This document shows positions 1 through 5,111 of a stretch of DNA of 5,860 bases, one piece after another. The stretch is from Candidatus Kaiserbacteria bacterium (lineage in GTDB: Bacteria > Patescibacteriota > Minisyncoccia > Phycocordibacterales > UBA2100). The notes under the pieces were generated by a model, which saw only the letters and a program-made list of their open reading frames with translations, ran no database searches and was not told the DNA's origin. The position numbers were made by a program, and so were the translations under genes. Numbering within the stretch: the stretch's first letter is position 1; each line of letters starts with the position of its first letter. The stretch covers positions 1 to 5,860 of the forward strand of contig DPYD01000012.1 in NCBI GenBank assembly GCA_003545515.1, read 5' to 3'.

Positions 1-36
1 CAAGATGGCGACGTGATGGAGTTTTTGCATAGTTAA
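1..36 (+). CDS. ychF: C-terminal end of a GTPase, probably YchF/OLA1 family (5' part outside window)
   Basis: Only eleven codons and a TAA stop (34-36) are in the window. Frame 1 reads QDGDVMEFLHS and then stops. The known C-terminus of YchF GTPases is a TGS domain ending in a segment of the form KDGDVMxFxFN, so the match to the tail is good, although the last residues (LHS) differ from the usual FNV. YchF is a ribosome-associated ATPase/GTPase. The gene converges on uppS, and the stem-loop at 44-73 lies directly after its stop, so it may also serve this transcript. The identification rests on a very short segment; another TGS-domain protein could end similarly. Confidence 0.5.
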   Translation, partial: QDGDVMEFLHS

Positions 37-73
37 AAATAAGGCGACCGTCCTCCTCTGGGAGGGCGGTCGC
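35..73 (-). terminator. Intrinsic terminator of uppS
   Basis: Bases 44-56 (GCGACCGTCCTCC) pair with 61-73 (GGAGGGCGGTCGC) around a four-base loop. Read leftward, the direction of uppS, the stem is followed after about four bases by a run of five T (complement of 35-39). That is the classical intrinsic terminator layout, seven bases past the uppS stop. On the leftward RNA the pair 51/66 is an A-C mismatch; on the rightward RNA the same pair is a G-U wobble but no T-tract follows. It could act weakly in both directions between the convergent genes. Confidence 0.75.
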
Positions 74-79
74 ATGGGG

Positions 80-796
80 TCAGGCTTTGACACAGCCAAA
101 TCGGCGATCACGGCGTTGGAATTCTTCGATAGCCTGCTGAAGGATGTTTCGATCGAAGTCTGGCCAGAGCGTGTCGAGGAAAATTAGCTCTGCATAAGCT
201 GATTGCCACAGCAGAAAGTTGGACAAGCGTATCTCGCCGCCAGTCCTGATGATGAGATCCGGATCCGGCAGATCCGCAATATAGAGATGTTGTTGAACCA
301 TCTCGGCACTGATTGTTTTCGGATCAAACAACCCCTTTGCCACTTTTTCAGCGATTCGCCGCACAGCACGCGCGATCTCTTGTCTACAGCCGTAGTTGAA
401 GGCGACGACAAACGTGAGTTGGCGGTTGTCGGCAGTCAGTTTTTCCGCCTCATCGATCATGTGGCGGAGTTTGGGGTCAATCCCGTCTCGGTTTCCGATG
501 ACGCGCAGGCGGACTCCCGCCCGGTGAAGCTCGTCAACGTCCGTCTTCATGAAATACTTCGCAAGCCTCATGAGGCCATTAACCTCACGAGTTGGACGAT
601 TCCAGTTTTCAGTGCTGAAGCCGAAAACTGTTAGAATCTCCAACTTCAGATCGATAGTCGCACGCACCGTCCTTCGCAGAGCTTCAATGCCCTGCTCGTG
701 ACCTTTTAGACGCGGCAGACCGCGCTCTTTAGCCCATCTGCCATTACCATCCATGATGATGGCAACGTGTTTGGGCGACTTCTTTTCCTCTTCCAT
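80..796 (-). CDS. uppS: Isoprenyl transferase (undecaprenyl diphosphate synthase)
   Basis: Cytosolic cis-prenyltransferase that extends farnesyl diphosphate with isopentenyl diphosphate to make undecaprenyl diphosphate, the lipid carrier for peptidoglycan and surface polysaccharide. The 238 residues match the usual length of about 230-255. Visible family motifs: MDGNGRWA at 15-22 with catalytic Asp16, FSTENW at 60-65, NYG at 134-136, the signature starting RTGGE at 184-188, LSNFLLWQ at 191-198, and Glu203 in AYAEL, the second Mg-site acidic residue. The start is fixed by AGGAGG eight bases upstream, the only strong Shine-Dalgarno site in the window. The gene is convergent with the gene ending at 36 and divergent from the DUF5671 gene. 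No cdsA follows, unlike the common bacterial uppS-cdsA arrangement. Identification is secure. Confidence 0.97.
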   Translation of the reverse strand: MEEEKKSPKHVAIIMDGNGRWAKERGLPRLKGHEQGIEALRRTVRATIDLKLEILTVFGFSTENWNRPTREVNGLMRLAKYFMKTDVDELHRAGVRLRVIGNRDGIDPKLRHMIDEAEKLTADNRQLTFVVAFNYGCRQEIARAVRRIAEKVAKGLFDPKTISAEMVQQHLYIADLPDPDLIIRTGGEIRLSNFLLWQSAYAELIFLDTLWPDFDRNILQQAIEEFQRRDRRFGCVKA

Positions 797-804
797 AATC
801 TTGG

Positions 805-810
805 CCTCCT
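805..810 (-). promoter_or_regulatory. Shine-Dalgarno site of uppS
   Basis: The complement of CCTCCT is AGGAGG, a full anti-SD match with eight bases to the ATG at 796-794. It decides the uppS start and contrasts with the other starts in the window, which show no such site. Confidence 0.85.
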
Positions 811-884
811 AGAATGGATCAGAATGGAACAGACTAAATAGAAAACTACAGGGTTGACGAAAAAATACAAGTTTCGGCATCTTG

Positions 885-893
885 TGGTATAAT
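885..893 (+). promoter_or_regulatory. Extended -10 promoter of the DUF5671 gene
   Basis: TGGTATAAT is a perfect extended -10 (TGn plus TATAAT at 888-893). Transcription would start near 900, leaving about 23 untranslated bases before the ATG at 923. No -35 hexamer sits at 16-18 bases upstream; the nearest good match, TTGACG at 854-859, is 28 bases away, which is too far, so the extended -10 probably carries recognition. A start near 900 also excludes the in-frame TTG at 896 as the translation start. Confidence 0.7.
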
Positions 894-922
894 CATTGAC
901 TAATCACAGTAACATTATAATT

Positions 923-1879
923 ATGGAAAAACCGAAGGTAACACCGAAGGATTTCTTTATTTGGGCGGGGGCGATGGTGGCGCTCTATGGAAGCATTTTT
1001 TCTTTTCTCACGCTTCTTTTCCAGTACATTAAATATGCATATCCTGATCCCTTGTCGTATTACTACGTAGAACCATTCTCCGGTAGCATGCGATTTGCGA
1101 TGGCATCGCTCATTGTTTTGGTTCCGGTAACCATTGTGCTGATGCGATTTATTCGCAATGACATCGCGCGCGACGCGATGAAAAGTGAATTATGGGTGCG
1201 TCGTTGGGCGTTGGTGCTTACAGTATTCATCGCGGGAGCAACGGTCGTGGGAGATCTCATTGCCCTCGTCAACGGATTTCTCGGCGGGGATTTGACGACA
1301 CCGTTCGCGCTCAAAGTGCTTGTCGTTCTCTTTGTAGCGGGCGGAGTATTTCTGCACTTCCTTGCCGATTTGCGCGGGTATTGGAACGTGAATCCGGCGC
1401 GCGCGAAGATGGTTGGATTTGCGGTAGGCGTACTTGTTCTCGCGGCAATAATTTCCGGCTTCTTCATCATGGGCACGCCCGGCGAGATACGGCTAGTTCG
1501 TTTTGACAGTCAAAAAGTGAATGATCTGCAGAATATTCAATGGCAAGTGGTAAATTACTGGCAACAGAAGGAACGGTTACCGCAGAATCTTGAAGAAATG
1601 AAAGACCCGTTAAGCGGCGCAACTATACCGATGGATCCTCAAAGCGGCTCGGACTACGTGTATCGTATAACCAAAGCGCCATACTCATTCGAGCTATGCG
1701 CGGAATTTAATACCGAAAGCAGTGGAAACGCGACTCAATTGGAAAGAATGCCGACACCGGCATATCTCGGCGGAGTAGAGAATGAGAATTGGCAACACGG
1801 CACGGGCCAAACTTGCTTCGAGCGCACAATAGATCCTGAACGATATCCGCCTTTCGAGAAAGGTCCGATAAAGCGTTAA
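923..1879 (+). CDS. DUF5671-type integral membrane protein with pilin-like outer domain
   Basis: 318 residues, unknown function. Five hydrophobic helices are visible at about 11-37, 57-77, 94-118, 128-149 and 163-184. The first four, with motifs such as WVRRWAL (91-97) and FLADLRGYW (146-154), match my recollection of the DUF5671 family, common in Parcubacteria. After helix five comes a soluble region: residues 195-265 contain a pattern like the globular part of type II pseudopilins (helix with DLQNIQWQVVNYW at 201-213, then LPQNLEEM, then MDPQSGSDYVYR at 237-248). Cys259 and Cys298 could form a disulfide if this part is outside the membrane. ATG 923 is chosen over the in-frame TTG at 896 because the promoter would start transcription downstream of the TTG. 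There is no clear ribosome site. The gene stands alone and its stop overlaps that of the convergent gene. Confidence 0.88.
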   Translation: MEKPKVTPKDFFIWAGAMVALYGSIFSFLTLLFQYIKYAYPDPLSYYYVEPFSGSMRFAMASLIVLVPVTIVLMRFIRNDIARDAMKSELWVRRWALVLTVFIAGATVVGDLIALVNGFLGGDLTTPFALKVLVVLFVAGGVFLHFLADLRGYWNVNPARAKMVGFAVGVLVLAAIISGFFIMGTPGEIRLVRFDSQKVNDLQNIQWQVVNYWQQKERLPQNLEEMKDPLSGATIPMDPQSGSDYVYRITKAPYSFELCAEFNTESSGNATQLERMPTPAYLGGVENENWQHGTGQTCFERTIDPERYPPFEKGPIKR

Positions 1880-2124
1880 TCATCGCTCTGGTTGAGGCGG
1901 TAGCGCTGATAAGCAATGATGGCCCATTCGGTTGCCGTGACGATGGCCGATAAGGAACTAAGCCATAACCCAAGAGTCGCAAACGCGAACGCTATCGCAT
2001 ATATACCAAAACTTGTGATGAGCGAAGAAAGGAAAGGTGGTTTTTGATCTTTATGCAGGATTATCATTAAGAGCGTTACAGCAAATACCCACTGAGCGCT
2101 CATGATGACCCAATCCTGCCACAT
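1876..2124 (-). CDS. Small three-helix membrane protein, function unknown
   Basis: 82 residues, very hydrophobic, with likely helices at about 5-24, 31-52 and 53-73 and a polar tail (YQRYRLNQSDD). I recognise the general type (short proteins beginning MWQDW and ending with a helix followed by YQRYR) as a recurrent Parcubacteria family, but know no function. ATG at 2124 is preferred over Met8 (2103) because a perfect TATAAT lies seven bases upstream, which would place the transcript start at or within a base or two of the ATG, giving a leaderless mRNA. Its TAA stop overlaps the stop of the convergent DUF5671 gene in a TTAA palindrome, and it diverges from leuS across 46 bases. It is coding rather than shadow: it lies almost entirely outside other genes and has its own promoter. 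Confidence 0.8.
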   Translation of the reverse strand: MWQDWVIMSAQWVFAVTLLMIILHKDQKPPFLSSLITSFGIYAIAFAFATLGLWLSSLSAIVTATEWAIIAYQRYRLNQSDD

Positions 2125-2131
2125 ATGCGTG

Positions 2132-2137
2132 ATTATA
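2132..2137 (-). promoter_or_regulatory. -10 element of the 82-residue membrane protein gene
   Basis: The complement of ATTATA is a perfect TATAAT with seven bases between it and the ATG at 2124. The expected transcript start coincides with the ATG, so the mRNA is likely leaderless. No convincing -35 at 16-18 bases was found. A G-rich stretch just upstream (complement of 2138-2147) is too far, about 13 bases, to be a normal ribosome site and would lie outside the transcript. Confidence 0.6.
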
Positions 2138-2153
2138 CCCCTCCCTCGCTCGG

Positions 2154-2159
2154 TATGAT
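2154..2159 (+). promoter_or_regulatory. Candidate -10 element of leuS
   Basis: TATGAT matches the -10 consensus at five of six bases and ends 11 bases before the leuS ATG. Transcription would start about 2166, giving a leader of only about five bases. There is no ribosome site (CTCTGTTCCA precedes the ATG) and no good -35. Divergent from the -10 at 2132-2137, so the two promoters share one 46-base gap. Confidence 0.45.
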
Positions 2160-2170
2160 ACTCTGTTCCA

Positions 2171-5062
2171 ATGAAGAAGTACGACCATAAGAGAATTGAA
2201 GGCAGGTGGCAGAAAGAATGGGAAAAGAAGAAGCTCTATAAAATCTCCGACAAAATTCGAGGTAAAAAGAACTTTTATCTTCTTACTGAATTCCCATATC
2301 CATCAGGTAATTTGCATGTCGGCCATTGGTACGCGTTTTCTGTACCGGATATTCTGGCACGACACGCACGCATGCAAGGGAAAAATGTGCTGTTTCCGGT
2401 TGGATTTGATGCGTTCGGACTTCCGGCTGAAAACGCGGCCATCAAGAACAAGCTGAATCCGCGAAAATGGACTTACGGGAACATCGATTTCATGCGCAAG
2501 CAAATGCGCTCGATGGGGACGTCGTTCGACTGGTCGCGCGAGGTTGTTACTTGTGACCCTTCTTACTATAAGTGGACGCAGTGGCAATTCCTGCAATTTT
2601 TCAAGAAAGGGTTGGCGTATCGGAAAGAAACGGCGGTCAACTGGTGTCCTTCGTGCAAGACGGTCTTAGCGAACGAGCAAGTCGAGAACGGACACTGCGA
2701 GCGGTGTAAAACGGAAGTTGTTCAGAAAGAAATGCTTCAATGGAATTTGAAGATAACAGATTATGCCGATCGGCTTCACGACGATTTAGCTCTGCTCGAT
2801 TGGCCGGAGCCCATCAAAGACGCCCAACGCGCGTGGATAGGCCGCTCCGAGGGAGCAGAAATCAGTTTTCAGCTTTCAGGTGCCAGCTTTCAGGGCGAAT
2901 CCATTAAGGTATTTACGACGCGTGCTGACACGCTGTATGGAGCGACGTATTTGGTGTTGGCGCCGGAGCACCCACTTTTAGATCAGCTTCGAGCTTCGAG
3001 CTTCGAGCTTTTAGGAAATGCAGAAGAAGTTAAACACTACATTGAAAGCGCGAGAAAGAAAACAGAACTGGAGCGACAGGAAAATAAAGGGAAGACAGGC
3101 GTGGAATTGAAAGGCGTGAAAGCCATTAATCCCGCGACAGGGGAGGAGATACCAGTGTGGATTGCCGATTACGTACTCGCGGGCTATGGCACGGGCGCCA
3201 TCATGGCGGTTCCCGCGCACGATGAGCGCGATTTTGCGTTTGCGAAGAAATTTAATTTGCCGATTAAGGAAACCGTTGAGCCGATGATTGAGAGAACCAT
3301 CGGTTCAGATGCCTTTCTCCGAGGTCAACCTTTTAAAGAGCGTGATGCCGTCATTGCAGTCGTTAAACACTGGACGGAGGATAAATATCTTTGTCTCGAT
3401 TGCAAGCAAAGAGATTTGAATTATTTTGTGGGCGGAGGCATCGAGGCGGGCGAAAATCCTATTGATGCGGGCAAGCGTGAAGTTCGCGAAGAGACGGGTT
3501 ATATGCATGTAGAGTTTGTTCGAGAACTTGGTGGAATTATTCATTCCCGCTTTTTTTATCCAACCAAAGAAAAGAATACTCACGCACGTTTCAAACCGCT
3601 TCTTTTCCAATTGAAAGATCACGCGCGAGAAGAGGTAAGCGAAGAGGAAAATACTCTGTATGATCCTGTATGGGTTGACGCAGGCAAGGTTGCAAATTTC
3701 ATAAATCGAGCTGATGCAGCACTGATTTGGAAACGTGTGTACGATGACACGGAATATTCAGGAGAAGGAATACTCGCCAATTCTGGAGAATTTTCTGGCA
3801 TGGGAACCGTCGAAGCGAGAATTGCAATTGCGAAAAAGTTCGGGCGCCTAAAAAAAACATACAAAATGCGCGATTGGGTCGTAAGTCGCCAGCGTTATTG
3901 GGGCGTGCCGATACCGATTATTCACTGCGCAAAATGCGGTGAAGTCCCTGTGCCCGATAAGGATTTGCCTGTGAAGCTTCCGGAAGTGAAAGACTACCTG
4001 CCCGACGGAAGAGGGAAGTCACCGCTTGCGAAAGCTGGCGTGTGGGTACAAGTGAAGTGCCCGAAATGTAAGGGGCGTGCCGAGCGCGAGACAGACACTC
4101 TCGACACTTTTGTGGATTCTTCGTGGTATTTCTTGCGCTACACCGACCCTAAAAATAGAAAACAGTTTGCAGAAAACAGAAAACAGAGTAATTGGATGCC
4201 GGTAGACCTCTATTCGGGTGGCGCGGAGCATACGACGATGCACGTCCTATACTCGCGTTTTTGGCAGAAGGCCCTCTATGATCTGAAGCTCGTAAAAGGT
4301 AAAGAGCCATACACACGACGCATGAACAGGAGTCTCATATTAGGCCCTGACGGACAGAAAATGTCAAAATCCCGCGGTAACGTAATAGACCCGGACAAGG
4401 TTGTAAGCCAGCTTGGGGCTGACACCGTACGCATGTATTTGGCTTTTATCGGCCCTTACAACGAAGTTTCGACCTACCCCTGGAATCCAGACGGGGTAGT
4501 CGGAATTAGACGGTTTTTGGAGCGCGTGTGGAAGACAGGGCAGCTTTCAGGTTTCAGGTTTCAGGTTTCAGTAAACTCGAAATTAGAGCTTCTCTTGCAC
4601 AAGACGATAAAGAAAGTAGGGGAGGATATCGTGGCACAGAAATTCAATACTGCCATCTCGGCGCTCATGATATTCCTCAATGCGGTCGAAAAAGAAATTC
4701 CTCGACCCGCTCAGAATGAACAGAGAATAGGAAAAGGGCAATGGGAGATGTTTCTGAGACTTCTCGCACCCTTCGCGCCGCATCTCGTGGAAGAATTATG
4801 GCACGAGCTTGGCCACAAGAAATCGATTCATCTGGAGGAGTGGCCGAAATATGATGCAAAGAAATTAAAGGAAGAGACAATCACGATAGTCATTCAGATA
4901 AACGGCAAAACGCGCGGCGAGGCGCAAGTGCCGTCGGATGCCGATAAGAGCGCGCAGGAAACGGCGGCACGCGAAGCGGTCGCCTCGCGTCTGCAGGGAA
5001 AGGAGGTTAGACGTATCATTGTTGTCTCCGGCCGCCTTGTAAATTTTGTGGTTGCAGAGTAG
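2171..5062 (+). CDS. leuS: Leucyl-tRNA synthetase with inserted Nudix domain
   Basis: Charges tRNA-Leu with leucine in the cytosol; class I synthetase, 963 residues. Motifs in order: HVGH (49-52, the HIGH box) after PYPSGN; zinc knuckle Cys159/162/176/179; CP1 editing domain with the Thr-rich motif TTRADT (249-254, usually TTRPDT) and GYGTGAIMAVPAHDERD with the conserved editing Asp351; Nudix insert about 378-525; return to LeuRS at EYSGEGILANSGEF (528-541); RQRYWG (573-578); second zinc knuckle Cys586/589/630/633; KMSKS (730-734); anticodon-binding helical domain; C-terminal tRNA-binding domain from about 903. It lacks the leucine-specific insert before KMSKS seen in E. coli and Thermus, as in Bacillus. 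All active-site motifs are intact. The N-terminus KKYDHKRIEGRWQKEW is the normal family start. Four 7-base repeat arrays lie in its variable loops. It is a single gene with its own promoter. Confidence 0.97.
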   Translation: MKKYDHKRIEGRWQKEWEKKKLYKISDKIRGKKNFYLLTEFPYPSGNLHVGHWYAFSVPDILARHARMQGKNVLFPVGFDAFGLPAENAAIKNKLNPRKWTYGNIDFMRKQMRSMGTSFDWSREVVTCDPSYYKWTQWQFLQFFKKGLAYRKETAVNWCPSCKTVLANEQVENGHCERCKTEVVQKEMLQWNLKITDYADRLHDDLALLDWPEPIKDAQRAWIGRSEGAEISFQLSGASFQGESIKVFTTRADTLYGATYLVLAPEHPLLDQLRASSFELLGNAEEVKHYIESARKKTELERQENKGKTGVELKGVKAINPATGEEIPVWIADYVLAGYGTGAIMAVPAHDERDFAFAKKFNLPIKETVEPMIERTIGSDAFLRGQPFKERDAVIAVVKHWTEDKYLCLDCKQRDLNYFVGGGIEAGENPIDAGKREVREETGYMHVEFVRELGGIIHSRFFYPTKEKNTHARFKPLLFQLKDHAREEVSEEENTLYDPVWVDAGKVANFINRADAALIWKRVYDDTEYSGEGILANSGEFSGMGTVEARIAIAKKFGRLKKTYKMRDWVVSRQRYWGVPIPIIHCAKCGEVPVPDKDLPVKLPEVKDYLPDGRGKSPLAKAGVWVQVKCPKCKGRAERETDTLDTFVDSSWYFLRYTDPKNRKQFAENRKQSNWMPVDLYSGGAEHTTMHVLYSRFWQKALYDLKLVKGKEPYTRRMNRSLILGPDGQKMSKSRGNVIDPDKVVSQLGADTVRMYLAFIGPYNEVSTYPWNPDGVVGIRRFLERVWKTGQLSGFRFQVSVNSKLELLLHKTIKKVGEDIVAQKFNTAISALMIFLNAVEKEIPRPAQNEQRIGKGQWEMFLRLLAPFAPHLVEELWHELGHKKSIHLEEWPKYDAKKLKEETITIVIQINGKTRGEAQVPSDADKSAQETAAREAVASRLQGKEVRRIIVVSGRLVNFVVAE
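2852..2893 (+). repeat. Heptad array A in leuS (six 7-base units ending CAG)
   Basis: CAG recurs every seven bases, at 2856, 2863, 2870, 2877, 2884 and 2891. The unit CTTTCAG is exact at 2873-2879 and 2887-2893, and the 11-mer CAGCTTTCAGG is repeated at 2870 and 2884. It encodes residues about 228-241 (ISFQLSGASFQ), a variable strand-loop at the entry to the CP1 editing domain. The first two units are degenerate and could be chance. Confidence 0.65.
2985..3012 (+). repeat. Heptad array B in leuS (AGCTTCG x3 plus a degenerate fourth)
   Basis: AGCTTCG is repeated exactly at 2985-2991, 2992-2998 and 2999-3005, followed by AGCTTTT. Written in the same phase as the other arrays the unit is CTTCGAG. 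Three copies make 21 bases, so the frame is kept; the product is LRASSFELL (273-281), a non-conserved loop after APEHPLL. Confidence 0.85.
3302..3745 (+). other. Nudix hydrolase domain embedded in LeuRS (residues about 378-525)
   Basis: The Nudix box GX5EX7REUXEEXGU (U aliphatic or aromatic) is complete: Gly422, Glu428, Arg436, Glu437, Val438, Glu440, Glu441, Gly443, Tyr444 (bases 3434-3502). Upstream strands (AVIAVVKHW at 393-401, then YLCLD) and downstream elements (PVWVDAGKV at 499-507, ALIWKRVYDD at 517-526) fit a Nudix fold of about 145 residues. It sits between LPIKETVEP (363-371) and EYSGEGIL, where ordinary LeuRS has only a few residues. Nudix enzymes cleave nucleoside diphosphates linked to another group; with all metal-binding glutamates kept, this copy is probably catalytic. 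The substrate cannot be told from sequence. My recollection is that several Parcubacteria LeuRS carry this insert; I cannot confirm it here. A hand count of 3301-3720 gives about 45% GC, against about 53% in sampled rows elsewhere in leuS. Confidence 0.9.
4152..4186 (+). repeat. Heptad array D in leuS (AAAACAG units)
   Basis: AAAACAG is exact at 4159-4165, 4173-4179 and 4180-4186. The intervening unit at 4166-4172 is TTTGCAG and the preceding one is AAAATAG. It encodes residues about 661-672 (KNRKQFAENRKQ), a loop after the conserved YFLRYTDP that is variable in the family. Confidence 0.75.
4537..4571 (+). repeat. Heptad array C in leuS (GTTTCAG x3 with flanking units)
   Basis: GTTTCAG is exact at 4551-4557, 4558-4564 and 4565-4571, preceded by CTTTCAG (4544-4550) and a degenerate AGGGCAG. 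It shares the 11-mer CAGCTTTCAGG with array A, 1.7 kb away. It encodes QLSGFRFQVS (791-800), the linker between the catalytic core and the anticodon-binding helices. Confidence 0.85.
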
Positions 5063-5069
5063 CAGTCGC

Positions 5070-5111
5070 ATATACCCCTCCAATGTCCGACCGGACCTCC
5101 AAGAGGTATAT
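5070..5111. terminator. Nested hairpin between convergent leuS and cysS
   Basis: Outer arms ATATACC (5070-5076) and GGTATAT (5105-5111) pair fully, and an inner hairpin GTCC/GGAC (5085-5088 with 5093-5096) has a GACC loop. It fills the gap between the two stop codons and touches the cysS stop (5111-5113). No good T-tract follows on either side; only TTTTA at 5116-5120 on the rightward strand. Position suggests a shared terminator, but the form is not classical. Confidence 0.4.

Noticed and set aside
603..630. Inverted repeat CAGTTTTC / GAAAACTG
   Set aside because: Falls on the codons of the conserved VFGFSTENW segment of uppS, so coding constraint explains it; no sign of a regulatory role.
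203..634. 143-codon open frame on the + strand
   Set aside because: Lies wholly antisense to uppS, whose conserved motifs explain the bases; the product has no recognisable features.
854..859. TTGACG as a -35 box for the DUF5671 gene
   Set aside because: The spacer to TATAAT at 888 is 28 bases, far above the usual 16-18. The extended -10 alone is a better explanation.
797..884. Promoter for uppS in the divergent gap
   Set aside because: One must exist, but the only pair found (TTGTAT at 870-865 and TAGTTT at 848-843, spacer 16) is too weak to call.
916..921. Second perfect TATAAT, just before ATG 923
   Set aside because: A start from it would fall inside the coding region; it is probably part of an AT-rich leader.
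896..922. TTG at 896 as an upstream start adding nine residues to the DUF5671 protein
   Set aside because: It lies only two bases past the -10 box, upstream of the expected transcript start, and the ATG at 923 begins the sequence typical of the family (MEKPK..PKDFF).
3302..3745. Nudix region as a separate gene or a frameshifted fusion of two genes
   Set aside because: The frame is continuous on both sides and conserved LeuRS sequence resumes immediately after it; no stop or independent start signal was seen.
4712..4730. Possible fifth CAG-type heptad array in leuS
   Set aside because: The CAG spacing is nine bases and then seven; only one unit fits, so chance is enough.
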